Notes under the pieces: generated by a model
The model's database searches: none
Told to the model about the DNA's origin: nothing
The model's input: only the letters and a program-made list of their open reading frames with translations
Translations under genes and position numbers: made by a program
Shown here: piece after piece, positions 43,015 through 51,193 of the stretch
Layout: each line of letters begins with the position of its first letter
Position numbering within the stretch: the first letter of the stretch is position 1
From: Chitinispirillaceae bacterium
GTDB taxonomy: Bacteria > Fibrobacterota > Chitinivibrionia > Chitinivibrionales > Chitinispirillaceae
Reading direction: 5' to 3'
Assembly (NCBI GenBank): GCA_016929415.1
Contig: JAFGIW010000157.1
Coordinates: 124,001-188,000 of the forward strand
DNA length: 64,000 nt

Positions 43015-44718
43015 ATGCTCCATCGGTCGATACTCATACTGCTGATTGCGCTTCTCATCGGGCAGTCATTCGCGGAAAACCGGCAGGCCGCTGAACCGCT
43101 CGATCCCCCGGCGGGCAGTGACGAGGGCAAGAAAAACCATACAGGGGCGATCATCGCGGGCGGTTGCGCCGCCATCGTCGTGCTGGGTGTCGGCGTTTTT
43201 TTTCTCCATCGCCGTGCATCGCGCGAACGGCACCATGCGGATTCAGTCATCGCCATTGTCGAGCAGGCATGGGACAGCGCCGGGGCGTTCTACACGGCAG
43301 AATTGTACCGCGACGCGATCGCGCAGCTTCAGAAAATAAACGGCGTCTGGTATGAGTATGAGCGGTACAGCACAAAATACCGGAAGAAAAGGCATATCCA
43401 CACCGACTCGATCCGTGCGGTCATCGCCTCATGCGATTTTCTCGAACGGATGATCCAGCCGATCAAAGCCATCAGCGGATATGCCGAGCGTCTGCCGGTC
43501 GACGAGTTCGGTTTGTCAAAGTTCGGCAGGAGGGAACTTGTCGCGATGAAGCAGTACCTGCGCCGTACCTTGGACAGCATCATGACCGTCAATTCGAATC
43601 ACCGAGATGCGCTGCAGTACAGCTTTCGCCATATTGACCGGCGGTTGCACACGGCCGATTCCCTGATGGAAGCGACCTATGGGCAGCAGAGAACGGAATT
43701 CGGCGCGAAGGCGCATTTCTATTACAATCGTGCCATTGAGGCGAACGACTCGGCGGCGCTGCGCAATTTCGTCGAGGACTGCGATTATTTTCATATTGAA
43801 AAGGAGTGGTGCCAGCGCGGCCGGATCGCACTGAAACAAAGATCTTCGGAAAGGCCGGTGACGGCCGCTTCAACGAAAAAGATGTCGGTCAGGGAATCGA
43901 TACAGCTTGCCTACAACGAAGCGATGCAGTCGAAACGGATCGAAGTTCTCGAGGCGTATATCAACAAGTATTCAACGCGCAGATATCGCTCACAGCGGCG
44001 TATCGTGAAAATCGACAGCGTTAAAGCCGCTCTTCGTCTGTTGCGCGCGGAGATCGACGCACAGATGGCCTTCAACCGGAGTTATCCTCGTTTCGGCAGC
44101 GGCAATACGCAAATCAAACTTTCAGTAAAAGGCCTGTCACATTCGTCTCAGGAGGCATTCGGCATGGCTTGGTACAAGCTTCGGAACGAGATCGCAAAAT
44201 TGCCGGCCATCCGGCAGCCTGCGTCGCTCGATATTGATTACACCAGTAAACCGCCGATGCTGATGCTCAACGCCATTGTTTCACCGGAACACGATATTGA
44301 AAAAAGCACCATCAATTCGCGCCGGGCCTATCGCATTTCCTGCCTGATGCCGGCAATGAGAGTGCTGCAGCGTTTGAAAATGCTTGCCATGATCATGCTG
44401 AACGCGGAGAGGACATCGAGTGAAAAATTGGACGATGTGATCGATTACGAAGTCAAGAAGGTGCGCTCGGCGGCCTATACCCTTCGTCTGATGAAACCCG
44501 GTAATACCGGGATCATCATTCTTTACGCAAGGGACAACAAAGGCGATGTTCCCGACACAAACCATCTTGTTCAGTTCTACGACTTTTATGACCTTACAGC
44601 AGCCGGCCGCGCAACCAAACGGTTCCCCATCTATCCCGGTTCGCTTCCCAACGTGATTCCCTCACTTGCATCAGATTCCCTCGAACAGATCATGGGCGCC
44701 GATTTTTTCGGAAAGTGA
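43015..44718 (+). CDS. Unrecognised membrane protein with helical extracytoplasmic part
   Basis: The 567-residue protein has an N-terminal signal or anchor (1-20), a second membrane helix (about 43-64, GAIIAGGCAAIVVLGVGVFF) and a long helical region with many Arg, Tyr and Asp residues. It contains no known motif. The C-terminal 150 residues look like a folded domain (YDFYDLTAAGRATKRFPIYP). It starts 20 bases after proS and may share its transcript. The function is unknown. Confidence 0.7.
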   Translation: MLHRSILILLIALLIGQSFAENRQAAEPLDPPAGSDEGKKNHTGAIIAGGCAAIVVLGVGVFFLHRRASRERHHADSVIAIVEQAWDSAGAFYTAELYRDAIAQLQKINGVWYEYERYSTKYRKKRHIHTDSIRAVIASCDFLERMIQPIKAISGYAERLPVDEFGLSKFGRRELVAMKQYLRRTLDSIMTVNSNHRDALQYSFRHIDRRLHTADSLMEATYGQQRTEFGAKAHFYYNRAIEANDSAALRNFVEDCDYFHIEKEWCQRGRIALKQRSSERPVTAASTKKMSVRESIQLAYNEAMQSKRIEVLEAYINKYSTRRYRSQRRIVKIDSVKAALRLLRAEIDAQMAFNRSYPRFGSGNTQIKLSVKGLSHSSQEAFGMAWYKLRNEIAKLPAIRQPASLDIDYTSKPPMLMLNAIVSPEHDIEKSTINSRRAYRISCLMPAMRVLQRLKMLAMIMLNAERTSSEKLDDVIDYEVKKVRSAAYTLRLMKPGNTGIIILYARDNKGDVPDTNHLVQFYDFYDLTAAGRATKRFPIYPGSLPNVIPSLASDSLEQIMGADFFGK

Positions 44719-44767
44719 GTGCGGGGGGGGGGCATCCGCTCCCGCCGTCGCCGGAGTCAAGGTATAT

Positions 44768-45811
44768 TCACCGCGCACGCCGCTCCAGAATCTTGTTGAA
44801 CTCATTGAGCCACAGCGTAAAACCGTTCATATTCCAGTGGCTGTCGTTTTTAAAATAGATATCCTGTTCCGTCGATGTGAAGCAGTCGTATATATTGACT
44901 ATCGGTATCAGAAGCCCGGGATGGTTCTGGATGCGCGGGATCAGATTGTTGTACGTGCCGATGCCGGGGTAGAGCACCGAAACCGGATTGGGAATCGCCG
45001 AGAAATAGACTTCGTCGAACCCTTTCTTCGTATAATAGTGATGCAGATGATTGAGGGAGCGGACAATGGCATCTATTTCTTCATCACTGATTGACACAAA
45101 GGAACTGGACCGGGACAGCGGATCAACAGTGGGGAGAAAAAGCAGACGGGAAGTGTCGGGAGGCAGGTAGACATCGCCTGCGATCCGTTTGAAAAATGTA
45201 AAATTAAAGGATGCTTTGAATTCCTTGATGGGGGTGAAGCAGCTGTAACTGAAAAGGTTGTATTCGATATGCCGGTTGATTTCGTTGAAAAACGTTTTTT
45301 TGATAACGGCATTTAACTGGCGGATCGTCAGCTTGACCGGGGTATCCTCGATGCGGAGTTTCTGGAGCAGATAATCCGGATCCTTGTACCGTCGCAGGTC
45401 TCTTTCGACCATTTCGACGAGCAGGAGGTTCGTTTCCCCCTTTATCGGTTCAACCATGCCGACCTCGCTTAAATTTACCCGGAGGAAACGGTAACTTTTT
45501 ACTCCGCAGAACGGCGTATGGTCTTTCACGTAATACTCGCCCAGATAGCTGTCGCCGGCAACGAACAGGTTGATGGTTCGGGGGCGGGTGCACTTTTCAC
45601 GGCCGACTTCAGCAGTGGCGAAGTCCAGTTTCATTTTGAACCGGGGGAGATACGAAAGCCCGAACAGATCGCCGTAGAAGTATTTATCCGATTTCAGGAG
45701 AGAGCTTGTCGACCGGTAATTAAACACCGCTTCCATGACATCGTTGGAGGTGCTGACGGCGAGCAGCAGCACGAAGAATGAGGTAACGAGGATCAACACA
45801 GATCTTTTCAT
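44768..45811 (-). CDS. AlgX/AlgJ-like SGNH acyl-transfer protein
   Basis: The 347-residue product has an N-terminal membrane anchor and the SGNH-type catalytic pieces VAGDSYLGEYY (nucleophile Ser) and NDSHWNMNGF (Asp and His). In alginate and similar exopolysaccharide systems such proteins pass acetyl groups from the MBOAT partner to the polymer. Start ATG 45811 lies one base beyond the stop of the MBOAT gene on the same strand, so they form a pair. No strong ribosome-binding site is seen, in keeping with coupling. Confidence 0.72.
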   Translation of the reverse strand: MKRSVLILVTSFFVLLLAVSTSNDVMEAVFNYRSTSSLLKSDKYFYGDLFGLSYLPRFKMKLDFATAEVGREKCTRPRTINLFVAGDSYLGEYYVKDHTPFCGVKSYRFLRVNLSEVGMVEPIKGETNLLLVEMVERDLRRYKDPDYLLQKLRIEDTPVKLTIRQLNAVIKKTFFNEINRHIEYNLFSYSCFTPIKEFKASFNFTFFKRIAGDVYLPPDTSRLLFLPTVDPLSRSSSFVSISDEEIDAIVRSLNHLHHYYTKKGFDEVYFSAIPNPVSVLYPGIGTYNNLIPRIQNHPGLLIPIVNIYDCFTSTEQDIYFKNDSHWNMNGFTLWLNEFNKILERRAR

Positions 45812-45812
45812 A

Positions 45813-47222
45813 TTAAAACTGGAAATAGATGAATTGCTTCTGGTTGAACACGCCGAAAAAGTAACATATACAGGCAATAAGCACTATCACCGGTATGAAA
45901 ATCCGGTTGGGCCGGATGTTGACTTTGACACTGCCGGATTCCTTTATAACAAGAAACAGGATCAGCAGCACGGAAAAAAGCAATTCCGCGGCATTCAGTT
46001 TCAAATCGATGCGGTCGAACGGCGAAATGTGTACAAGCTTGCCGAGGATAACCAGAGCCTTTTCGAAGGTTTCCGCCCTGAAAAAAATCCAGGCGGCGGT
46101 GACCGCTGCGAACGTCGTCGCCGTCCGTAAAACCCGGACGATCGCGTCGCTTCCGTTGACCGGTACAACCTTTACAAGGAGCAGCGAAAGCTGTTTCTCG
46201 ATAATAAGGAAAAAGCCGTGCAGCGTACCCCAGATCACGAACGTCCAGTTCGCGCCGTGCCATAAACCGCTCAGCAGGAAGACGGCCATGAGGTTGAAGC
46301 GCACCCGCAGGGGTCCGCAACGGTTTCCGCCCAGGGGGATATAGACGTAATCCCTGAACCATGTTGAAAGGGATATGTGCCACCGTTTCCAGAACTCGCC
46401 GATGGATTGTGAAAAATAGGGTGCATTGAAATTCGACATGAGTTTGACTCCCATGATCCGTGCGGAGCCGATCGCGATATCCGAGTAGCCGGAAAAATCG
46501 CAGTAAATCTGGAACGAATAGAACACCGAGGCGATCAGAAGGCTCAATCCCGACTGGTCTTGAACGTTGCCGTATGCATAATCGACGGCCATGGCGAGCC
46601 GGTCGGCGATGACCACTTTCTTGTATAATCCGAATGCAATCTGAAGGAGCCCGGTTTTGAAATTCTCGGCGGAAAACGGATGCTGTTCGTGAAACTGGTG
46701 CAGCAGATTCTGCGGCCGCTCGATCGGTCCGGCAACCAGCTGCGGATAAAACATGACATACAGGGCATAAATGCCGAAGTGCCGTTCAGCCTTCTGACGG
46801 CCGCGGTATACTTCGATGGTATAGCTCATCGCCTGAAAGGTGTGGAATGAAAGTCCGATCGGTAAAATAATCGACAGGTAAGGAACCGGGTTTGACCGGC
46901 CGATACCATGCATGAGAAATGACAGGTTATCATTAAGAAAATTGTAATATTTGAAAGCGGCCAGAACCCCGATATTCGCAATCAGGCTGCAGACAAGAAA
47001 AATCCTTTTTTTATCACCTGCGGTGCTTTCGATCAGGATGCCGGCGAAATAATCTATTATAACGGTAAATCCCAGAATCAGGATATAGATCGGTATGAAT
47101 GCCATGTAGAAATAACAACTGCTTATTAAAAGCAGGGACCATCTCCGCTGATGAGGTATCAGAAAGTACAGGGAGGTGACGATGATGAAAAAGACGAAAA
47201 AATGAAGTGAATTGAAAAGCAT
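45813..47222 (-). CDS. MBOAT-family O-acyltransferase (AlgI-like)
   Basis: The 469-residue polytopic protein has about ten membrane helices and the MBOAT hallmarks WHISLSTWFRDYVYIPLGG and FLLSGLWHGANWTF, which contains the catalytic His. It also has YLSIILPIGLSFHTFQAMSY near the middle. It should move acyl groups across the inner membrane for O-acetylation of an envelope or secreted glycan. Only the SGNH partner is adjacent; no polymerase or other exopolysaccharide gene is near. Confidence 0.9.
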   Translation of the reverse strand: MLFNSLHFFVFFIIVTSLYFLIPHQRRWSLLLISSCYFYMAFIPIYILILGFTVIIDYFAGILIESTAGDKKRIFLVCSLIANIGVLAAFKYYNFLNDNLSFLMHGIGRSNPVPYLSIILPIGLSFHTFQAMSYTIEVYRGRQKAERHFGIYALYVMFYPQLVAGPIERPQNLLHQFHEQHPFSAENFKTGLLQIAFGLYKKVVIADRLAMAVDYAYGNVQDQSGLSLLIASVFYSFQIYCDFSGYSDIAIGSARIMGVKLMSNFNAPYFSQSIGEFWKRWHISLSTWFRDYVYIPLGGNRCGPLRVRFNLMAVFLLSGLWHGANWTFVIWGTLHGFFLIIEKQLSLLLVKVVPVNGSDAIVRVLRTATTFAAVTAAWIFFRAETFEKALVILGKLVHISPFDRIDLKLNAAELLFSVLLILFLVIKESGSVKVNIRPNRIFIPVIVLIACICYFFGVFNQKQFIYFQF

Positions 47223-47317
47223 GAGGTATCAATTACCGTTGTTCAGGTGCTCCACGCTGTCGTCATCCGGCGTAAAAATAGCTCCCGCCCGGACGCAGGG
47301 GCAAAACGGGCGGTGTA

Positions 47318-48019
47318 TCAGCCTCCGGCTGCATTCCCCAATGTCATCAGCAGCTTCCGTGCTTCTTTCCACCGGTATGCCGTTGTCGCATCCGATTGCC
47401 TGCGGCGGCTGCGGATCAGAAGGAACTGCATTCCCGCCCCGCGAGCGGCCTCGCCGTCGGAATCGTCACGGTCGCCGATAACCAATATTGACGAGGGAGC
47501 GAGATTCCACGCGGCAGCGATTGCAAGGAACGGACGCACCGACGGCTTCAAGGCTCCGGAGGCTTCACACGAGGTGATAATATCGAAGCAATCGACCGGA
47601 ATCCGCAGCCGGCAAAGACGTTCTTCGACGGCGTCATAGTCGGAGAGGACGGCAAGCCTGATTCCGCAGCCGCGGAGATGGAGAAGCGTTTCACGAAGGC
47701 GGGGGCGCCCGGAACGCTGCAGGGGCATCGTTGCGATGAACGCAGGGTAGAAGCCGTTATGTATCCAGTCGCGCAGTGCCGCAGGGGTGGCGTGTTCACG
47801 CTTGGCAAGCGCGTCGCAGAGCGCGGAGAGGAATACCGCATGCGAGCCGAGGTCTGTTCCCGCAAAACGGGAACGCACCGCAAGAAAATGCGGCAGGCGC
47901 AGCGGACGGCGGAACAGCGCGATAAACAGCAGCGGACGGAAAAACCAGCGCATCCGATAGAGCGTATCGTCAAGATCGAAAATGATGCCTTTGACGGAGG
48001 TGTATTCAGCCGTGTGCAT
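47318..48019 (-). CDS. HAD-superfamily hydrolase
   Basis: The 233-residue protein has HAD motif I FDLDDTLYRM (nucleophile Asp15, acid Asp17), motif II in LAVLSDYD, the Lys of motif III in SGALKPSVRPF and motif IV in LVIGDRDDSDGEAARGAGM. It probably is a small-molecule phosphatase. ATG 48019 gives the expected N-terminus and leaves ten bases after the aminotransferase stop; ATG 48052 would overlap that gene. Neither has a strong ribosome-binding site. Confidence 0.8.
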   Translation of the reverse strand: MHTAEYTSVKGIIFDLDDTLYRMRWFFRPLLFIALFRRPLRLPHFLAVRSRFAGTDLGSHAVFLSALCDALAKREHATPAALRDWIHNGFYPAFIATMPLQRSGRPRLRETLLHLRGCGIRLAVLSDYDAVEERLCRLRIPVDCFDIITSCEASGALKPSVRPFLAIAAAWNLAPSSILVIGDRDDSDGEAARGAGMQFLLIRSRRRQSDATTAYRWKEARKLLMTLGNAAGG

Positions 48020-48029
48020 ACGATGTGCG

Positions 48030-49328
48030 CTACGCGCATTCCTTTGCGGCATGGTAACAATTCTCGAACAGCGTTTCGATCATTGCGAGGGGCGTTGAGG
48101 AAAACGCAAGACGCAGGACGTCGTTCTGGGAGATCGTACCGGTACTGTATTTGTCCAGAAGCGTCCTGCGGATTGCTTCAGCCTTGCCCGACACGATTCT
48201 GATGCACATGAAATATCCGGAGTTGAAGGGAAGCGGATGGAAGTAATTCCCGTATTCCGGGTGAGCGGCGATCACTTCCCTGATCTTCCGGTAACGCCGT
48301 TCGAGTGTCCGGTATTTCTCCTCTTTCTCCGCATCGTACGAGGTACCGGCGTATGCCTGCAGGAGCAGCGACTGGCTGATGTTCGAGGCATTGGAAATAT
48401 TGCCCCGGATCGCCCCTGCAAGCTTTGCTCCAAGCGCATTGTAAAGTTCGGCGGTTCCGTTTTTAATGGCAAACGTTACAAACCCTACACGGAATCCCCA
48501 CACATAGTCCTCTTTGGTGGGACCGTCAAGCTTGACCGCGAGAATCCGTTCGTGCGCGTCGGCGAGCAGGGCGAACATCGATTCGCGCAGAACGCCCTGT
48601 TCATAGACGAGCCCAAAGTAAGAATCGTCGATCAGTACCGCAATGGAATTTCCGGCTTCCGCCGCCTCGACTAGGGCGGCACGCACCCCGTATGCTTCAC
48701 TTTCGGTAACCGTATACCCCGTCGGATTGTTCGGGAAGTTGAGAATAACCGCCTTTTTACCGGCAGGAGCGCGCAGCAGTTTGTCATGGAGCGCGCCGAC
48801 ATTGAACCGCAGGTTTTCAGTAAAGGTGGGAAAGGTATCGATACGCCCGCCATGGGCGTTTCCGAAGACCAGATCGTAATTCTCCCAGTAATAGTCGGGG
48901 GAGATGATTGAATCGCGTTCCTCGATAAACAGATACCCGGCCATCGACAGCCCGTGGGTGAGCGCGGAAGTAACAACCGGCAGGCTGAACGTTTTTCCCT
49001 GCAGCGAAGGATTTTTTGTCAGCATCATTCGCTTCCAGGACGAACGGATCTCGGGACGTCCGGAACTGGGCGCATATGAAAATCCATCGGTTCGCTTCAG
49101 ATTGACAAGCGATGCAAGCGATCCGAGCACCATCGGAGCGCCGGTATCTTCCAACGCGGTGCCGATGGTCGCGTTGATCGTTTTTCCCACCGCTTCAGCC
49201 GATTGTGAAAGGATACCGAGTTTGGGGAAATAAATAGCCTTTCCCCGCCGTGACAGCAACTCGTAAACCGCCGGATTGGCTGATTGAATGGTCCGGTTGA
49301 GCGAGAGCGCCTGCGGATTGAATGGCAT
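48030..49328 (-). CDS. PLP-dependent aminotransferase, class I/II
   Basis: The 432-residue enzyme has the PLP fold pieces VILNFPNNPTGYTVTESE (Asn/Pro/Thr-Gly site), VLIDDSYFGLVYE and DGPTKEDYVWGFRVGF, where the Lys would bind PLP. The segment after the Lys is not the common Ser-x-Ser-Lys form, so it belongs to a divergent group. The substrate is unknown. ATG 49328 is chosen because AAGGAG lies six bases upstream; the frame start at 49487 lies inside the upstream terminator. Confidence 0.82.
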   Translation of the reverse strand: MPFNPQALSLNRTIQSANPAVYELLSRRGKAIYFPKLGILSQSAEAVGKTINATIGTALEDTGAPMVLGSLASLVNLKRTDGFSYAPSSGRPEIRSSWKRMMLTKNPSLQGKTFSLPVVTSALTHGLSMAGYLFIEERDSIISPDYYWENYDLVFGNAHGGRIDTFPTFTENLRFNVGALHDKLLRAPAGKKAVILNFPNNPTGYTVTESEAYGVRAALVEAAEAGNSIAVLIDDSYFGLVYEQGVLRESMFALLADAHERILAVKLDGPTKEDYVWGFRVGFVTFAIKNGTAELYNALGAKLAGAIRGNISNASNISQSLLLQAYAGTSYDAEKEEKYRTLERRYRKIREVIAAHPEYGNYFHPLPFNSGYFMCIRIVSGKAEAIRRTLLDKYSTGTISQNDVLRLAFSSTPLAMIETLFENCYHAAKECA

Positions 49329-49465
49329 TTCATGCTCCTTATTGGCAAAAAAAGAGCCAAAAGCAACATCGCCCTTGATGTCGTCTTTCGGCCCGATTTC
49401 CTGTAATCGTGTCTTATGCGGCCTGCTAAAAATAAGTCTTTGAAGGGTGGATGTCCAAGAGAAAT

Positions 49466-49496
49466 AAAAAAAAAGGGGATGGTTCATTCATCCCCC
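49466..49496 (-). terminator. Terminator of the outer-membrane protein gene
   Basis: On the minus strand GGGGATG and CATCCCC form a 7-bp stem with a 7-base loop, followed by a run of nine T (A-run at 49466-49474 on the plus strand). It lies about 25 bases beyond the stop at 49523. Confidence 0.85.
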
Positions 49497-49522
49497 GATG
49501 CATTGAAATTATTAAACGCTGT

Positions 49523-50641
49523 TTACCAGCCGATGCCCATGTTCATGCCGATCTCGAACGGTCGGCAGACTTTGACGACAGAACTCTCGTCATAAAATAA
49601 GCTCGAAAAGGTATTTGTTTCCGTAGTGATCGGAAGCACATTCTGAGCTATCCGTACATCTATAAAAAAACGAACTTTTGAATTTCTCGGAAACGTTATT
49701 CCGGATTGCAGGTAGGGAGCTACCCCCATTTCCATCTCATGGAAGAAATTGAGGAAGGGTATTACGCCGAGTCCGGCATAAACGCCTAGCGGACTGGCGG
49801 GGTTGAAAATGTAACTGCCGCCCACTTCCATGTACATCCCGCCGTATTTTCGTTTGGTGTCATCGATGATATCCGCGCCGGGTATGCGGCCTCCCGCGCC
49901 GAATTCGATGAAGAATCTCTGACTTTCCATTCTCATATCGAAACCGATCGCGGCGAAACCGATCATGGTTCCCTCTTTAACTGCGGGATAATACCCCCCA
50001 ACCTTGACGCCGGTCAGCTTCTCTGCAAACAACTTGTTGTGTCCCATGCCTTCGCGACGGGTGATATTGGTAAGTGAACGCGCCTCTTCAACCGTAATTT
50101 TTTTGTAAAGCGCAGTTGCAAACCGGTCGCTTGCCTCCTCGATGTCTCCATAGGTGACGAGGGTGAGTTCCGCTTTGTGAATCGTATTCCCGGAAGCGTC
50201 CTTCCGGATGGCGGTAACGACTGTCTTGCTGTTGTCGAGCAGTTCCTGATCCTCATCATCCTCATCGTCGTCGTCATCATCGTCGTCACGGACAATAACG
50301 ATCATCTTGGTAGTCCCCGAATCGCCCCGCTCGTAGGAATATTTTTCCTTGCGGCTGAGAAAAAGCCCTATGGCTGTCAGTTCAATATATTCCGAAACGC
50401 CTAGTTTCTGCGCTGACGTGGTATAATTACTGTCCGGCTCGAGCGCGCGTCCGGCTTTGATCGGATCGATAACCGTCAGTCCCGAAACGGCTTCATACTT
50501 CTTTGCCAGCAGCATGCCGAATGCATCGATATAACTCCGATCGGCATTTACCCCCACAACCGGGAAGACAGCCACATCTTCCGAATAAGCGGTGACAATG
50601 ATTATGGTTAAAATAATTGGCGCGATAAAGAAACGACTCAT
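49523..50641 (-). CDS. Secreted protein with acidic tract and beta-barrel-like C-terminus
   Basis: The 372-residue product has a signal peptide (about 1-20), a CsgG/TolB-like N-terminal domain (DVAVFPVVGVNADRSYIDAF, then AQKLGVSEYIELTAIG) and an acidic tract of Asp and Glu (about residues 118-132). The rest is a beta-rich C-terminal half with strand patterns as in outer-membrane proteins (YMEVGGSYIFNPASPLGVYA), ending in Trp. GGAGGG before ATG 50641 fixes the start. The function is not known. Confidence 0.66.
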   Translation of the reverse strand: MSRFFIAPIILTIIIVTAYSEDVAVFPVVGVNADRSYIDAFGMLLAKKYEAVSGLTVIDPIKAGRALEPDSNYTTSAQKLGVSEYIELTAIGLFLSRKEKYSYERGDSGTTKMIVIVRDDDDDDDDEDDEDQELLDNSKTVVTAIRKDASGNTIHKAELTLVTYGDIEEASDRFATALYKKITVEEARSLTNITRREGMGHNKLFAEKLTGVKVGGYYPAVKEGTMIGFAAIGFDMRMESQRFFIEFGAGGRIPGADIIDDTKRKYGGMYMEVGGSYIFNPASPLGVYAGLGVIPFLNFFHEMEMGVAPYLQSGITFPRNSKVRFFIDVRIAQNVLPITTETNTFSSLFYDESSVVKVCRPFEIGMNMGIGW

Positions 50642-50767
50642 AAGAACCCTCCGGCAATAATGGTGAATTAGGTTAAAGCTTTTTATAATATAGTAAAATT
50701 CCTTTTTAAGTGCCACTTTCGTGATAGTATTTTCGCACCTCCTCTTAAAATATACCGTCCCACAACA

Positions 50768-51049
50768 TTATTGGCAATGCGACTCACGATAAAGTGGTGC
50801 CAGTGGCAACACCTGATATGACACCTTACCCGGGTGAATTCGCTTATAATTTTCATAATATCCTGCGCTTGTTGGTAATGCGTTGATGATCGAGAGAAGC
50901 GGTTGATGAGTTGAAATTTTCAGCCATTCAATTATCCAATCCTCTCTTTCAATGCTGTAGAAGATTACATTTTCTATATGTTGTTGATGCCAATTTATTA
51001 TAATACAGGATGTTGTGTTGCTTTTTTCTGTATATTGAAGAGCAGGCAT
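50768..51049 (-). CDS. Possible small AT-rich ORF
   Basis: The 93-residue frame (IEREDWIIEWLKISTHQPLL in the middle) has no signal peptide and no recognised family. It lies in DNA clearly richer in A and T than its neighbours. No ribosome-binding site precedes ATG 51049. The ending GYYENYKRIHPG recalls transposase ends, but too little is present to say so. It could be horizontally acquired debris or non-coding. Confidence 0.25.
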   Translation of the reverse strand: MPALQYTEKSNTTSCIIINWHQQHIENVIFYSIEREDWIIEWLKISTHQPLLSIINALPTSAGYYENYKRIHPGKVSYQVLPLAPLYRESHCQ

Positions 51050-51082
51050 ATCGCAGCGTATCTATTCTTTTCACCGTTTTCC

Positions 51083-51111
51083 TTGACTATAAACGCAATA
51101 TATTGTATCTT
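51083..51111 (+). promoter_or_regulatory. Candidate promoter of smc
   Basis: TTGACT at 51083-51088 and TATCTT at 51106-51111 are 17 bases apart. Transcription would begin near 51118, about 76 bases before ATG 51194. Confidence 0.5.
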
Positions 51112-51193
51112 GGAAAAAAGTATTCTGCAATCTATTGTGGAAATGAGTATACCGGTATAGTGTAACTGCCCCCATTATTTGAAAGGTCCGTGC

